A stretch of 64,000 bases of DNA, from assembly GCA_045652705.1 (NCBI GenBank), contig JAZRUV010000001.1, positions 57,593 through 121,592 on the forward strand, in the 5' to 3' direction. Shown piece by piece: positions 17,202 to 26,105 of this stretch. Both the position numbers and the translations under genes were made by a program. The number at the start of each line of letters is the position of its first letter. The stretch's first letter is position 1. The notes beneath the pieces were generated by a model that saw nothing but the letters and a program-made list of their open reading frames with translations, was not told the origin of the DNA and ran no database searches. Source of the DNA: UMGS1649 sp045652705 (GTDB taxonomy: Bacteria; Bacillota; Clostridia; TANB77; CAG-465).

Positions 17202-18587
17202 CTAACTATTAAAGAAAGCTTTATACCCTTTATATGTCATATAAATATCTCCAATGCTTGCAAGTTCGTATGGAGAGTGCATAGAAAGTAGCGCTGTTCC
17301 GCAATCTACTACTTCTACCCCTTTATTTGCTAAGATGTAAGCGATAGTTCCACCGCCACCTTTTCCAATTTTACCTAATGTTCCCATTTGGTAAACAACA
17401 TTTGCTTTATCTAATATTGTCATAACCTTATTCATAAATTTAGCACTTGCATCATTTGCAGAATATTTTCCACCACTTCCTGTATATTTTTCAATAGATA
17501 ATCCACAGCCTATTATGTTGCCATTTTGCACATCACTTAAATGCTCATGCATTGGATCTACTGCTGCAGATACATCTGCTGAAAGCATACTAGAATTGTT
17601 AAATGTTTCAAGTAATATCTCTATATTCGCTTGTTCTCCTTTAAGTCTTAACATTTTGCTTATAAATAAATCAAAAGCATCTGAACTCATAGAAGTGTTT
17701 CCTTCGCTTCCTATTTCTTCTTTATCTACTATAACAGCAACTGCTGTTTTATCTAACACTTTACCGTCTTTTACACTATTGATTAAAGCGGCAATGGTTG
17801 CATAAGCACATACTCTGTCATCATGGCCATAGCCTGCAACAAGGCCTTTATCTAAACCTACATATTTTGCATTAAAACTTGGTACAAATCTAATATCACT
17901 TCTTGCAAAGTCTATTTCGTTTATTCCGTACTTTCTATTTAATTCTTTTAATATTTTAGCTTTTATTTTAGATTCCTTTTCATCACTATCTGGAATAGAA
18001 CCTACAACTACGTTTAAATTTTCAGGGTCTATAAACTCAGAAGCTTTTTTCTCTTGCTCTTCTCGCCCTAGGTGTGGTAAAAGGTCTGTTATAACAAAAG
18101 TAAAATCATCTGATGCTTCTCCTAATACAACATCAATTTGTTCGCCTTTAGAGTTGTATACTTTACCATACATTGCAAGAGGTATTGCAAGCCATTGGTA
18201 TTTTTTAATTCCACCATAGTATTGTGTCTTCATTAAAGCTAAACCTTGTTTTTCAAATAAAGGCATAGGCTTAGTATCTAAACGTGGACTGTCTATATGT
18301 GCACCTATTATATTTAAGCCTTGAGCTATATTTCCTTTACCAATAACTGCTGCAAAAAGCGAACGTTCTTTGTTTATATAATATACTTTATCTCCAAGAT
18401 TTAGGCCTTCCTTCTTAGCAAGATCTACAAAACCATTTTCTTCTAACTCACGTACAATATATTCAACACATTTGTATTCTGTTTTTGCATAGTCTAAAAA
18501 CTTAATATATTCATCTACATATTTATACATATTCTCTTGTTCATATTTGTTAGTTTGTTCAAAAACATTTTTCTTTTCATACTTCAT
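17202..18587 (-). CDS. M18-family aspartyl/leucyl aminopeptidase
   Basis: 461 residues, full length for the family. Zinc-binding and catalytic motifs: 'IGAHIDSPRLD' (His, Asp), 'GHDDRVCAYATIAAL', 'VDKEEIGSEGNTSM' (Glu-Glu) and the terminal 'STALLSMHSPYEL' type segment (CGTALLSMHSPYE, His). Cytoplasmic metallo-aminopeptidase releasing N-terminal residues from peptides. AGGTGAT precedes the ATG; no obvious operon partner. Confidence 0.92.
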   Translation of the reverse strand: MKYEKKNVFEQTNKYEQENMYKYVDEYIKFLDYAKTEYKCVEYIVRELEENGFVDLAKKEGLNLGDKVYYINKERSLFAAVIGKGNIAQGLNIIGAHIDSPRLDTKPMPLFEKQGLALMKTQYYGGIKKYQWLAIPLAMYGKVYNSKGEQIDVVLGEASDDFTFVITDLLPHLGREEQEKKASEFIDPENLNVVVGSIPDSDEKESKIKAKILKELNRKYGINEIDFARSDIRFVPSFNAKYVGLDKGLVAGYGHDDRVCAYATIAALINSVKDGKVLDKTAVAVIVDKEEIGSEGNTSMSSDAFDLFISKMLRLKGEQANIEILLETFNNSSMLSADVSAAVDPMHEHLSDVQNGNIIGCGLSIEKYTGSGGKYSANDASAKFMNKVMTILDKANVVYQMGTLGKIGKGGGGTIAYILANKGVEVVDCGTALLSMHSPYELASIGDIYMTYKGYKAFFNS

Positions 18588-18671
18588 TTTATCACCTAAT
18601 ATATATTATTTTTTAAAGACATAAATATTATACCATAAAATGCTATTTTTTCAATGTTTTGAATATATTAA

Positions 18672-18695
18672 AAGACGCGTTTTTTCACGCGCCTT
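18672..18695 (-). terminator. Terminator of the 73-aa gene
   Basis: Stem GGCGCGT / ACGCGTC with a loop of A residues, ending TTTT on the minus strand. The left arm contains the stop codon of the gene. Confidence 0.8.
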
Positions 18696-18906
18696 CTAAT
18701 TCTTCTTCGGAAATTATTCCATCTTCAATATCATCTGCTAGACACCTTAGGCCAGCCGCTTCCGTTAATAGTTCAAGGAAAGTATCTGGCACGTAAGGAT
18801 TTTCCCTATCTATACAATTCTTTTCTTCCCACTCTCTTACATATGCTTCATTACTCTCAGCCGCTTCATAAAGCTCTTTTGCTTTTGGATTAGTAAACTC
18901 TCTCAT
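18685..18906 (-). CDS. Small acidic protein, 73 aa, unknown
   Basis: Acidic, Glu-rich soluble protein (ELYEAAESNEAYVREWEEKN...) with no recognisable motif. It starts 15 nt after the stop of the upstream 88-aa gene and shares its terminator, so the two are probably co-transcribed. The ribosome binding site (GCGGTAAAACGCT) is weak, suggesting coupled translation. Function unknown. Confidence 0.55.
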   Translation of the reverse strand: MREFTNPKAKELYEAAESNEAYVREWEEKNCIDRENPYVPDTFLELLTEAAGLRCLADDIEDGIISEEELEGA

Positions 18907-18921
18907 AGCGTTTTACCGCAT

Positions 18922-19188
18922 TTACCAATAAATTGTTACATTATATATAACGCCATACGTAGACTTAAAACCAGCCTGCTCTGTCATGTTGCTTAATACT
19001 ACCTTATAACCCAACTTCTCCAGCGTTTTCTCGAGTTCTTTAGAATTTACTTCCTCTTCTGTAAAAAGTTTGCTTGCCTGATTTTGTTTTTTGAACATTG
19101 CGAGTTCAATTTCGGGTTGCAGTTTCTTTTCGCACCAAAGAACAATTCTGTCATAAGACTCTTCTCTTGCTTGTTTTGCAGTAATCAT
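18922..19188 (-). CDS. Small protein, 88 aa, unknown
   Basis: ATG 19188 is chosen because AGGAGG lies 10 nt upstream; earlier in-frame codons lack a site. Charged N-terminal helix (ITAKQAREESYDRIVLWCEK), then 'LEKLGYKVVLSN' and a hydrophobic end 'TYGVIYNVTIYW' that suggests a small alpha/beta fold. Upstream, a -10-like TATAAT is followed by TGTCGAA on the minus strand (about 19233-19245), which matches the Spo0A-box core; this may be chance. Function unknown. Confidence 0.55.
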   Translation of the reverse strand: MITAKQAREESYDRIVLWCEKKLQPEIELAMFKKQNQASKLFTEEEVNSKELEKTLEKLGYKVVLSNMTEQAGFKSTYGVIYNVTIYW

Positions 19189-19254
19189 AAAAACATTTCC
19201 TCCTAAAATTTTATTTGGATTTATTACATTTTTCGACATTATATCACAAAGTAA

Positions 19255-19286
19255 ATAAAAAAAATACCCCTTAAGGGTATTTTTTC
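19255..19286 (-). terminator. Terminator of the HU gene
   Basis: Short perfect stem AAAATACCC / GGGTATTTT on the minus strand ending in a long T run. Confidence 0.9.
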
Positions 19287-19290
19287 AAAA

Positions 19291-19566
19291 CTATTTGTTA
19301 ACAGTTTCTTTAAGAGCTTTACCAGCTTTGAAAACTGGAGCTTTAGAAGCAGGTATTTTTATTTCTGCTTTAGTTTGAGGATTTCTTCCTTTTCTTGCAG
19401 CTCTTTGTCTAACTTCGAAAGTACCAAATCCAACTAATTGAACTTTTTCTCCTTTAGCTAGAGCTCCTTCAACTGAAGACATGAAAGCATCTAATGCAGC
19501 TTCTGCAGCTTTTTTAGTTAATTTGCTTTCTTCAGCTATTTTTGCAATAAGTTCTCCTTTATTCAT
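19291..19566 (-). CDS. hup: HU family DNA-binding protein
   Basis: 91 residues. Canonical HU: 'MNKGELIAKIAEESKLTKKA' N-terminal helices, 'VQLVGFGTFEVRQRAARKGRNP' with the beta arm, and 'IPASKAPVFKAGKALKE'. Homodimeric nucleoid protein that bends DNA. AGGAGGTAAG precedes the ATG and a near-consensus promoter lies just upstream, fitting high expression. Confidence 0.97.
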   Translation of the reverse strand: MNKGELIAKIAEESKLTKKAAEAALDAFMSSVEGALAKGEKVQLVGFGTFEVRQRAARKGRNPQTKAEIKIPASKAPVFKAGKALKETVNK

Positions 19567-19599
19567 TTTTCTTACCTCCTACAATAAGATTACACCAAT

Positions 19600-19628
19600 G
19601 TTATACTTCAAGTTAAGCTAAATGTCAA
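19600..19628 (-). promoter_or_regulatory. Promoter of the HU gene
   Basis: TTGACA (19623-19628), 17-nt spacer, TATAAC (19600-19605), minus strand. Confidence 0.85.
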
Positions 19629-19851
19629 CACCTTTTTTTCAACTTTTTTCGAGTTTTTTGACACGTGACATATTCTGTTTCCATAATTTTAAAACAGATT
19701 TGTAATATTCGAATTGGCATATAAGCAAACGCGCCAAGCAGCAGGTGTTTCGCCGCACTCGCCTTCATTTCTTCTTAATCACGCATCATATTATGTTTAC
19801 TTAAAAGTTTTTTGAAATTTTTTCGAAAATTTCTTTTATTTTGGCTTTTTA
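19629..19851. other. Upstream region between HU and tsaE, with a GC-rich patch
   Basis: No gene supported. Positions 19726-19768 are conspicuously GC-rich (CGCGCCAAGCAGCAGG...). A 47-codon minus-strand ORF from 19768 overlaps it, but that ORF runs into the HU -35 box and has no good ribosome binding site. An A/T hairpin (GAAATTTT..AAAATTTC) lies at about 19813-19833. Confidence 0.4.
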
Positions 19852-19880
19852 TTTACTTTTTCTGTTTACAATTGTATAAT
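19852..19880 (+). promoter_or_regulatory. Promoter of the tsaE-tsaB-rimI operon
   Basis: TTTACT (19852-19857), 17-nt spacer, TATAAT (19875-19880). Transcription would begin near 19887, downstream of the first ATG at 19885. Confidence 0.75.
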
Positions 19881-19896
19881 ATGTATGGTGAATTTA

Positions 19897-20334
19897 ATGA
19901 AAAAGTATGTAACTTACTCTGAACAAGAGACCGAAAAATTAGCTTTTGACTTAGCTAAAAATTTAAATAATAATTCTATTATTGTACTAACAGGAAATTT
20001 AGGCACAGGGAAAACTAGATTTATGCGTGGTATTGCTGAGTATTTTGGAATACAAAATGATGTATCTAGCCCTACATTTACAATAGTAAACGAATATACC
20101 CCAAAGGCAAATAATGAAAATGTAGATAAAATATTTCATTTTGATGTATATAGATTAAGTGGTTCCGACGATTTTGAGGATTCTGTTGGAACAGATTACT
20201 TTAACAGCGGACTATGTATTTTAGAATGGGGCGAAATTGTTAAAGATATCTTACCACCTTCCACTATATATATAACTATCCAAAGTACCGACGTAGAAAA
20301 CGAACGCGTTATAACAATTAAAGGAGATATATAA
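19897..20334 (+). CDS. tsaE: tRNA t6A biosynthesis ATPase TsaE
   Basis: The start is set to ATG 19897 (MKKYVTYSEQ), because the predicted transcription start lies after the upstream in-frame ATG 19885; GGTGA sits in the short leader. Walker A 'VLTGNLGTGKTRFMRGIA', then 'VSSPTFTIVNEY' and 'ILEWGEIV', as in all TsaE. It works with TsaB and TsaD to make the threonylcarbamoyl group of t6A37 in ANN-decoding tRNAs. First gene of the tsaE-tsaB-rimI operon; tsaD is not in the window. Confidence 0.93.
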   Translation: MKKYVTYSEQETEKLAFDLAKNLNNNSIIVLTGNLGTGKTRFMRGIAEYFGIQNDVSSPTFTIVNEYTPKANNENVDKIFHFDVYRLSGSDDFEDSVGTDYFNSGLCILEWGEIVKDILPPSTIYITIQSTDVENERVITIKGDI

Positions 20335-20336
20335 CT

Positions 20337-20996
20337 ATGAAAATTCTTGCAATAGATACAACAACAAAAAAAGCAGGCGTTGCTTTAAAAGATGAAAATA
20401 ATATATTTTTTAAACAAATAGATAATGAGATTACTCATTCAGAAAAGCTTCTCCCTCTTTTAGACCAGGTTTTAAATGAAAATAATGCTAGTCTTAAAGA
20501 TATAGACTTGTTTGCAATCACTTTGGGTCCTGGCTCTTTTACAGGAGTTAGAATAGGAATTGCTAGTATAAAAGCTATAGCTAAAGTAACAAATAAAAAA
20601 ATCTTCGGTACAACAAGTTTAGAGCTTTTAGCAATAGATGGAATTAAAAAATGTACATTTACACCAAAATATGTTCTATCATTAATGGATGCTAGAAACC
20701 AAAGAGCATATTATAACTTATATAAATATGAAAACTCTAAATTAGAAGCATTTGATTTCGCCGGAAACGATTTTGCAAAAGATATTATCTCTAATGTCCA
20801 AAATATGAATTTAGAAGATTTATTAATAGTAATAGATAATAACAGCAATATAAACTTAGAAAATGTTATGGTTGCAGATTTAGATTTGAAAAACATATTT
20901 GAACTAGATATGACTACTTCACTTTTTGACTATCTTAACCTAGATGCAATGTATTACAGAAAAAGTGAAGCCGAAAGAACAACTGAAGGTGAATAA
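20337..20996 (+). CDS. tsaB: tRNA t6A biosynthesis protein TsaB
   Basis: 219 residues. ASKHA fold: 'ILAIDTTTKKAGVAL', 'HSEKLLPLLDQVL', 'ITLGPGSFTGVRIGIASIK' and 'ALMDARNQRAYYNLY' type segment (SLMDARNQRAYYN). Partner and scaffold for TsaD in the t6A complex. It starts 2 nt after the tsaE stop with GGAGAT before its ATG. Confidence 0.94.
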   Translation: MKILAIDTTTKKAGVALKDENNIFFKQIDNEITHSEKLLPLLDQVLNENNASLKDIDLFAITLGPGSFTGVRIGIASIKAIAKVTNKKIFGTTSLELLAIDGIKKCTFTPKYVLSLMDARNQRAYYNLYKYENSKLEAFDFAGNDFAKDIISNVQNMNLEDLLIVIDNNSNINLENVMVADLDLKNIFELDMTTSLFDYLNLDAMYYRKSEAERTTEGE

Positions 20997-20998
20997 GT

Positions 20999-21439
20999 AT
21001 GGATGTAACTATTGAAATAGCAACTATACAAGATTTAAACGAAATAGAAAAAATAGAAGCAAGTCTTGAACATAGGATCCTGTCCCCTACTACCCTATCT
21101 TCAACACTAAATGAAAATACATATTACTATTTTGTAGCTAAAATAAATAATACCGTAGTTGGATATTTATCTGCTGAACTTTTAGTCGACCATTTTGATT
21201 TGCTTGCCATTGCAGTCGGCAAAAATTTTAGACGCCAAAATATTGCGACATATCTACTGGACGCGCTATTTAGTTTATGCACTGAACTAGGAGTTCTAGA
21301 CATATTTTTAGAAGTAAGACAAAATAATCTATCTGCTATATCATTTTACGAAAAGGTTGGCTTTGAAAAGATTAATACTAGAAAAAATTATTATACTGAC
21401 ACAAATGAAGATGCCTATATATATAAGAAAGTGGTGTGA
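20999..21439 (+). CDS. rimI: Ribosomal-protein-alanine N-acetyltransferase RimI
   Basis: 146 residues. GNAT fold with 'FDLLAIAVGKNFRRQNIATYLLDAL' (acetyl-CoA binding; the usual GxG is replaced by N-I-A, with R-R-Q-N retained), 'IFLEVRQNNLSAISFYEKVGFEKI' and 'NTRKNYY'. Acetylates the N-terminus of ribosomal protein S18. Third gene of the tsaE-tsaB-rimI operon, starting 2 nt after tsaB with GAAGGTG as ribosome binding site. Confidence 0.9.
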   Translation: MDVTIEIATIQDLNEIEKIEASLEHRILSPTTLSSTLNENTYYYFVAKINNTVVGYLSAELLVDHFDLLAIAVGKNFRRQNIATYLLDALFSLCTELGVLDIFLEVRQNNLSAISFYEKVGFEKINTRKNYYTDTNEDAYIYKKVV

Positions 21440-21454
21440 AATTAATCACACCAC
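21431..21454. terminator. Hairpin between converging rimI and membrane-protein genes
   Basis: Perfect stem GTGGTGTGA / TCACACCAC with a 6-nt loop. Neither flank has a strong T run, so it may act mainly as a shared transcript end. Confidence 0.6.
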
Positions 21455-22072
21455 TATATCTTTACTGTTTAACTCTCTCATACGTTTTTCGTATTCAGCA
21501 TCCCACGTATACTCAAAAGCCAATTCAAATATGTTTTGTGCTGCCGCATTATCCTCATAATATGCAATAAACGGAGCACACATTGTATATACTAATGGAA
21601 TAATGAATTTTAATACTATTGGTAAGCTAGTATATGCAATAGAAAAAATAAGAGTAAAAAACGGCAATACTAACATTAATCCCCGCAGAAAGTCAAGAGC
21701 GATGTATTCCTCAAAAAAAGCTGCAATAAAAGTTGTAGCTAAAATAATAGTCATTATAATTATATGAGCACGGAAATTAATAATACTACCAATCACAAAA
21801 AGTATTGCAAATACTACAGCATAACAAATACCAAACACTTTTTCTAGTCTTGTTCCTTCCATGTTTCCCTTAAGCCAAGAAAATAAAATAACGTTTACAA
21901 CATATCCTAACATTACAATAGTTAGTGGAATTGCTGTAGCAAATTCACATGAATAAAAGAAGTACGCACAACCACTGAAAATCATCGCAAAGAATACATA
22001 GAACGAAATAGTGTTTTCGTCGCTAAGCAAATATCCTGCTCCTAATTTATATGCAGTGCATATTTTTTTCAT
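21446..22072 (-). CDS. Polytopic membrane protein of unknown function
   Basis: ATG 22072 (MKKICTAYKL) is preferred, as AAGGAG is 8 nt upstream; the in-frame ATG two codons earlier touches the ribosome binding site. About six hydrophobic segments fill residues 20-185, including a Phe-rich 'YVFFAMIFSGCAYFFYSCEF', followed by an acidic cytoplasmic tail (EYTWDAEYEKRMRELNSK). No transporter family is evident. It lies 4 nt after the upstream 155-aa gene and is probably co-transcribed with it. Confidence 0.6.
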   Translation of the reverse strand: MKKICTAYKLGAGYLLSDENTISFYVFFAMIFSGCAYFFYSCEFATAIPLTIVMLGYVVNVILFSWLKGNMEGTRLEKVFGICYAVVFAILFVIGSIINFRAHIIIMTIILATTFIAAFFEEYIALDFLRGLMLVLPFFTLIFSIAYTSLPIVLKFIIPLVYTMCAPFIAYYEDNAAAQNIFELAFEYTWDAEYEKRMRELNSKDIVV

Positions 22073-22082
22073 AAACATCTCC

Positions 22083-22550
22083 TTATTTAACTACTACTTT
22101 TTGACCTTTGCCCTTACTAATCTGTTTTTTTACTACCTGACTTTTCTTATATCTATCGTAGTTTAAAATCGCAATGTATATTCTAAGCTTCCGTTGACCT
22201 TCTGACTTTCTTTCTAAATTCGTTGTACGCCTTAAAAGGCTAGTACACATAAGTGTTGCTACAAACTGCATATCTAACAAGACACTACAAACTTTTGCTT
22301 TGCTAAATGGTGTATCGAAGCAAATTCCCCAAATGGGATTGTCTAAATACTCTTCTAACACGGTGGCAATGTGAGGCACTTGCAATTTGTACGCGTCATA
22401 GACGTCATATACTTTTCTTACAAAATCACCTGAAAATTTATCACTACTTTTAAAGCGTCTTTCTACCTTCTTAATAGCAATTTCGTCTTTTTTCTTGAGA
22501 TCCCGCCACGCCTTATCGAAATCTTTTTTCATATTTACCAGTGTAAACAT
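22083..22550 (-). CDS. Basic soluble protein, 155 aa, unknown
   Basis: Strongly basic at both ends (KKDFDKAWRDLKKKDEIAIKK; KKSQVVKKQISKGKGQKVVVK), helical, with a mid-region 'LCTSLLRRTTNLERKSEGQRKLRIYIAILNY'. No known domain recognised; the basic tail suggests nucleic-acid or membrane-surface binding. GGAGAAGG precedes the ATG. First gene of a two-gene unit with the polytopic membrane protein. Confidence 0.55.
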   Translation of the reverse strand: MFTLVNMKKDFDKAWRDLKKKDEIAIKKVERRFKSSDKFSGDFVRKVYDVYDAYKLQVPHIATVLEEYLDNPIWGICFDTPFSKAKVCSVLLDMQFVATLMCTSLLRRTTNLERKSEGQRKLRIYIAILNYDRYKKSQVVKKQISKGKGQKVVVK

Positions 22551-22788
22551 TTTGCCTTCTCCTTTATTAAAAATAGAATTAATTTTTACCGTATAAAAAT
22601 TATACCACGGCTCAATTTATATGTCAAATTTGTTACTTGTTTTTTGCCTTAGTATTGCATTTCTGTTGTTAATATATTTAAATTTATCTTTTATACAAAA
22701 TTCCTTGAAAATTTATATGATTTGTTGTATAAATAACATATGAAAATGTAGTAACAAATGAAGCAAATAAATATAATTAGGAGTACTT

Positions 22789-25164
22789 ATGAAAAAGATA
22801 AAAGAATTAAAATCCTCAGATTTAACATTCAAATTAAACGCTTCACAGTTTAACTTTAAAACAACCGATGATATCTCTGGTTATAACGGAATTATTGGTC
22901 AACGTAGAGCTTTAGAAACTGTTGAAACAGCTTTAGAAATGCCTCAAAAAGGCTTCAATCTTTATGTTTGTGGACAAGTTGGTATGGGTAAAATGCCTTA
23001 CGTTTTATCAATAGTAAATAGGCTTGCAAAAACTAAACCCGTTCCACATGACTTATGTTATATTCATAATTTTGAAAATCCAAATGAACCAATTGCAATA
23101 TTTTTAAAAGCTGGTCACGGTAGAACTTTTAAAGAAGATATGAATCGTTTCATCTCTACTGTTCGTAAAGACCTGCTTAAAATTTTCGAGTCTGAAAATT
23201 ATGAAAAAGAAAAGAAAATAATAACTAAAAGCTACGAAACTAAGAAAAATGAAATAATGCAAACTTTCGATAAATATACAACTGCTCAAGGCTTTAAAAT
23301 TAGAACTGCTACAGATGGTATATACTTCTCACCTGTTTACCAAGGTAAAGTATTAAATGAAAAAGAGTTTAATGCTCTTGATGAAAAAGTAAAGGCAGAG
23401 TTTAAAGCTAAGTCTCCAAAGATTCAACAAGAAACTCACGAGATAATGCAAAAGTTAGAAGTTCTAGAAAAAGAATGTGCTGCAAAAGTTCAAAGCTGGC
23501 AAGCTAATATGGTTACTTATGTTGTATCTAAAAATATAAACGACTTGAAAATTAGATATAAAGGTGACTTAAAAATACAAAACTTCTTATACTCTGTACA
23601 AGAAGATGTAGTTAAAAATGCCGAGAAATTCAAAGATTTAGCAGACAATATACAAAATATGCCACCTCAAATGCGTGCTCAAGCTAAACCTTGGGAAAAA
23701 TATAGAGTGAATTTAATAGTAAATAATGAAAATCTAGACCACGCACCTGTTGTTGTGTGTTCTAACCCAACATATTATGATTTATTTGGAAAATTAGAAT
23801 ACGAAAACTATATGGGAAGTGTTAAAACAGACCATACAATGCTTAAAGCGGGTGTTTTCTATAAAGCAAATGGTGGTTATCTATTAGTTAATGCTCGTGA
23901 CCTTTTAACCAATATGACTGTTTGGGAAGCTTTCAAAAGAGTTATTCGTAACTCTGAACTTACGATAGATAGTTCAAGAGATATGACTACTCCTGTTACT
24001 ATGATAGGAATAAAACCAGAATCTGTTCCAATAGACTGTCAAGTTGTATTATTTGGTAGTGAAGCTATATACCAACAATTATCTAATCTAGATTCAGACT
24101 TTAAAAAGTTGTTTAAAATGAAAGCGGATTTTGATGATTCTATAGATAAAGATACTGATACTGTAAGAAGAACTATTGAATATGTTGCCTATGTTGCTAG
24201 GAAAGAACATCTACTACCTTTTAAAAGCGATGCAGTTAAAGCTATTATTGAATACAGTTCTAGATGCGCTGGAGATAAAACTAAACTTACTGCTATGCAA
24301 ACTGATGTAACAGACATAATTATTGAATCTGCTCATATTGCCAAAACAACTGAGAAAAAATCTGTAGATGCAATAGATGTTATCACTGCTGCTGAAGATA
24401 AAAAAAGAAGATACGGTAAATACAACGATGGTATTATGAAAATGATTGAAGAAGGCGCTGTTATGATATCTACTTCAGGTGCCGATGTTGGTAGAATAAA
24501 TGGTCTAACAATACTTAATACTGGCGACTCTTCTTATGGTAAGCCTGTAAGAATTACAGCAAATACATATATGGGAGGAAAAGGAATTGTAAATATTGAA
24601 CGTGAAGTTTCAATGAGTGGTACTACTCACTCAAAAGGTGTATTTATCCTTTCTGCTTACATAGGCGAAAAATTTGCACAAGAATTCCCACTATGTTTCA
24701 ATGCAAGCATTTGTTTTGAACAATTATATAATGGTGTTGATGGTGACTCTGCTTCTTCTACTGAATTATATGCAATACTTTCTTCTCTATCTGGTGTACC
24801 AATAAAACAAGGAATTGCAGTAACAGGTTCAGTTAACCAAAAGGGTGAAATACAACCTATAGGTGGGGTTTCAGATAAAATTGAAGGTTTCTATGAAGTA
24901 TGTAAAATGCAAGGTCTAACTGGCGAACAAGGTGTTATAATCCCTTACCAAAATGTTAAAAATCTTATGCTTAAACACGAAATTATAGAAGCTGTAGATA
25001 AAGGAATGTTCCACATCTACCCTGTATCTCATATAGAAGAAGGTATAGAAATTCTAACTGGTGTAAAGTACGGTACATACAAAGAAGGTACTGGATTTGA
25101 AAAAGACACAATATGCGAAAAAGTTTATAACAAACTTAAAAAATATTCTGAATATGCAAAATAG
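22789..25164 (+). CDS. Lon-like ATP-dependent protease (AAA_32 / Lon_C)
   Basis: 791 residues. N-terminal AAA part with P-loop region 'NLYVCGQVGMGKMPYVL' (Met where Thr/Ser is usual), a coiled-coil insertion (residues ~120-240), and the sensor/lid part with 'HTMLKAGVFYKANGGYLLVNARDLL'. The C-terminal Lon protease domain has the catalytic Ser in 'GVDGDSASSTELYAILS' and Lys in 'IGGVSDKIEGFYEV'. A soluble Lon-type protease for protein quality control. GGAG precedes the ATG; a terminator follows. Confidence 0.9.
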   Translation: MKKIKELKSSDLTFKLNASQFNFKTTDDISGYNGIIGQRRALETVETALEMPQKGFNLYVCGQVGMGKMPYVLSIVNRLAKTKPVPHDLCYIHNFENPNEPIAIFLKAGHGRTFKEDMNRFISTVRKDLLKIFESENYEKEKKIITKSYETKKNEIMQTFDKYTTAQGFKIRTATDGIYFSPVYQGKVLNEKEFNALDEKVKAEFKAKSPKIQQETHEIMQKLEVLEKECAAKVQSWQANMVTYVVSKNINDLKIRYKGDLKIQNFLYSVQEDVVKNAEKFKDLADNIQNMPPQMRAQAKPWEKYRVNLIVNNENLDHAPVVVCSNPTYYDLFGKLEYENYMGSVKTDHTMLKAGVFYKANGGYLLVNARDLLTNMTVWEAFKRVIRNSELTIDSSRDMTTPVTMIGIKPESVPIDCQVVLFGSEAIYQQLSNLDSDFKKLFKMKADFDDSIDKDTDTVRRTIEYVAYVARKEHLLPFKSDAVKAIIEYSSRCAGDKTKLTAMQTDVTDIIIESAHIAKTTEKKSVDAIDVITAAEDKKRRYGKYNDGIMKMIEEGAVMISTSGADVGRINGLTILNTGDSSYGKPVRITANTYMGGKGIVNIEREVSMSGTTHSKGVFILSAYIGEKFAQEFPLCFNASICFEQLYNGVDGDSASSTELYAILSSLSGVPIKQGIAVTGSVNQKGEIQPIGGVSDKIEGFYEVCKMQGLTGEQGVIIPYQNVKNLMLKHEIIEAVDKGMFHIYPVSHIEEGIEILTGVKYGTYKEGTGFEKDTICEKVYNKLKKYSEYAK

Positions 25165-25167
25165 CAA

Positions 25168-25198
25168 AGAGAGAACATTTAGTTCTCTCTTTATATTA
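25168..25198 (+). terminator. Terminator of the Lon-like gene
   Basis: Stem AGAGAGAAC / GTTCTCTCT around a short loop, then a T/A-rich tail. Confidence 0.85.
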
Positions 25199-25849
25199 AT
25201 CATTATAATACCTATCTCTGTCATAAGGAGTAAGTTCTCTATTAAGCTTAGCAATTGTTACCTCGTATTCTCTGCTCTTACCTAACACCTTATCACACAT
25301 GTTCCAAATTGCATCTAACTGTTTATATATGTCCTGTCCTTCTTGTATAAGGCTATCTACACATTGTTCCAAAGGCTCGACTTGAGCAAAGTATTCTTCT
25401 ACTTCTTTTTTTGCATCTTCATAAATACAAATTCTTTCTTGCGGCCAATTACTTGTATCTTGTACTAACCATTTAGCAAAGTCACTTCTTGAGTCTATGT
25501 CAAATCGACTATCCATTTCGTTTTCGTAACCGCCAACTCTTCCCCTGCAATACGGACAACTATAACCACGCATCATTCTAAGGTCATCCATAGTAAACGG
25601 AGAACTATACTCTAATCGTTTATGAAAAGAATTTCTTTGACGTTCTTGATACATAGCATTTCTTTCTCTTCTCCGTTCCACTTGCTCAGGAGTTTGGTCG
25701 TGGAAAGTTTCCGAACATTGATTTCTAAGAGTTGCCCAAAATATATGATGTGCTTCTCTTAAGCTCGTTAACCGCTCATTTATATCCTTTAATTCTTTCT
25801 CAATAGCTTTTCTCCGATTAACTAATTGCTCTACCGTATTTACTGCCAT
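25196..25849 (-). CDS. Coiled-coil protein with a CxxC motif, unknown
   Basis: 217 residues, highly charged. An N-terminal coiled coil (NTVEQLVNRRKAIEKELKDI) precedes an Arg-rich segment, then 'MMRGYSCPYCRGRVGGYENE', which has one CxxC that may bind zinc in a dimer, and a second long coiled coil rich in Glu and Gln. No known family recognised. Monocistronic, with AGGATG before its ATG. Codon use is slightly less A/T-extreme than the neighbours, like several other unknown genes here. Confidence 0.55.
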   Translation of the reverse strand: MAVNTVEQLVNRRKAIEKELKDINERLTSLREAHHIFWATLRNQCSETFHDQTPEQVERRRERNAMYQERQRNSFHKRLEYSSPFTMDDLRMMRGYSCPYCRGRVGGYENEMDSRFDIDSRSDFAKWLVQDTSNWPQERICIYEDAKKEVEEYFAQVEPLEQCVDSLIQEGQDIYKQLDAIWNMCDKVLGKSREYEVTIAKLNRELTPYDRDRYYND

Positions 25850-26027
25850 ATTACTTCATCCTTTCTGAATTAATTGTCATATGACTTTATATTAAAAAGT
25901 CAATTTAATTATTTGATTTCAATATTATACCATATAATAGCCATATTTTCAAATTACGAATTATACTTCACCTATCAATTCACTTTTGTCTATTTTTGTT
26001 TCTTTTCATCTAATTTTGTAGAATATA

Positions 26028-26056
26028 TTTACAACTCTTCATAATATGTGTATAAT
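26028..26056 (+). promoter_or_regulatory. Promoter of TA pair A1
   Basis: TTTACA, 17 nt, TATAAT. Followed by an AAACGCTATTAGTTT element shared with pairs A2 and A3, a possible operator. Confidence 0.75.
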
Positions 26057-26105
26057 GTATTTATATAAACGCTATTAGTTTTGTTTATAACTTTGGAGGT
26101 GTATT

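Noticed and set aside
19625..19768. 47-codon minus-strand ORF (MKASAAKHLLLGAF...) upstream of HU
   Set aside because: It runs through the HU -35 box, has only a weak ribosome binding site and ends in a low-complexity Lys run; more likely chance.
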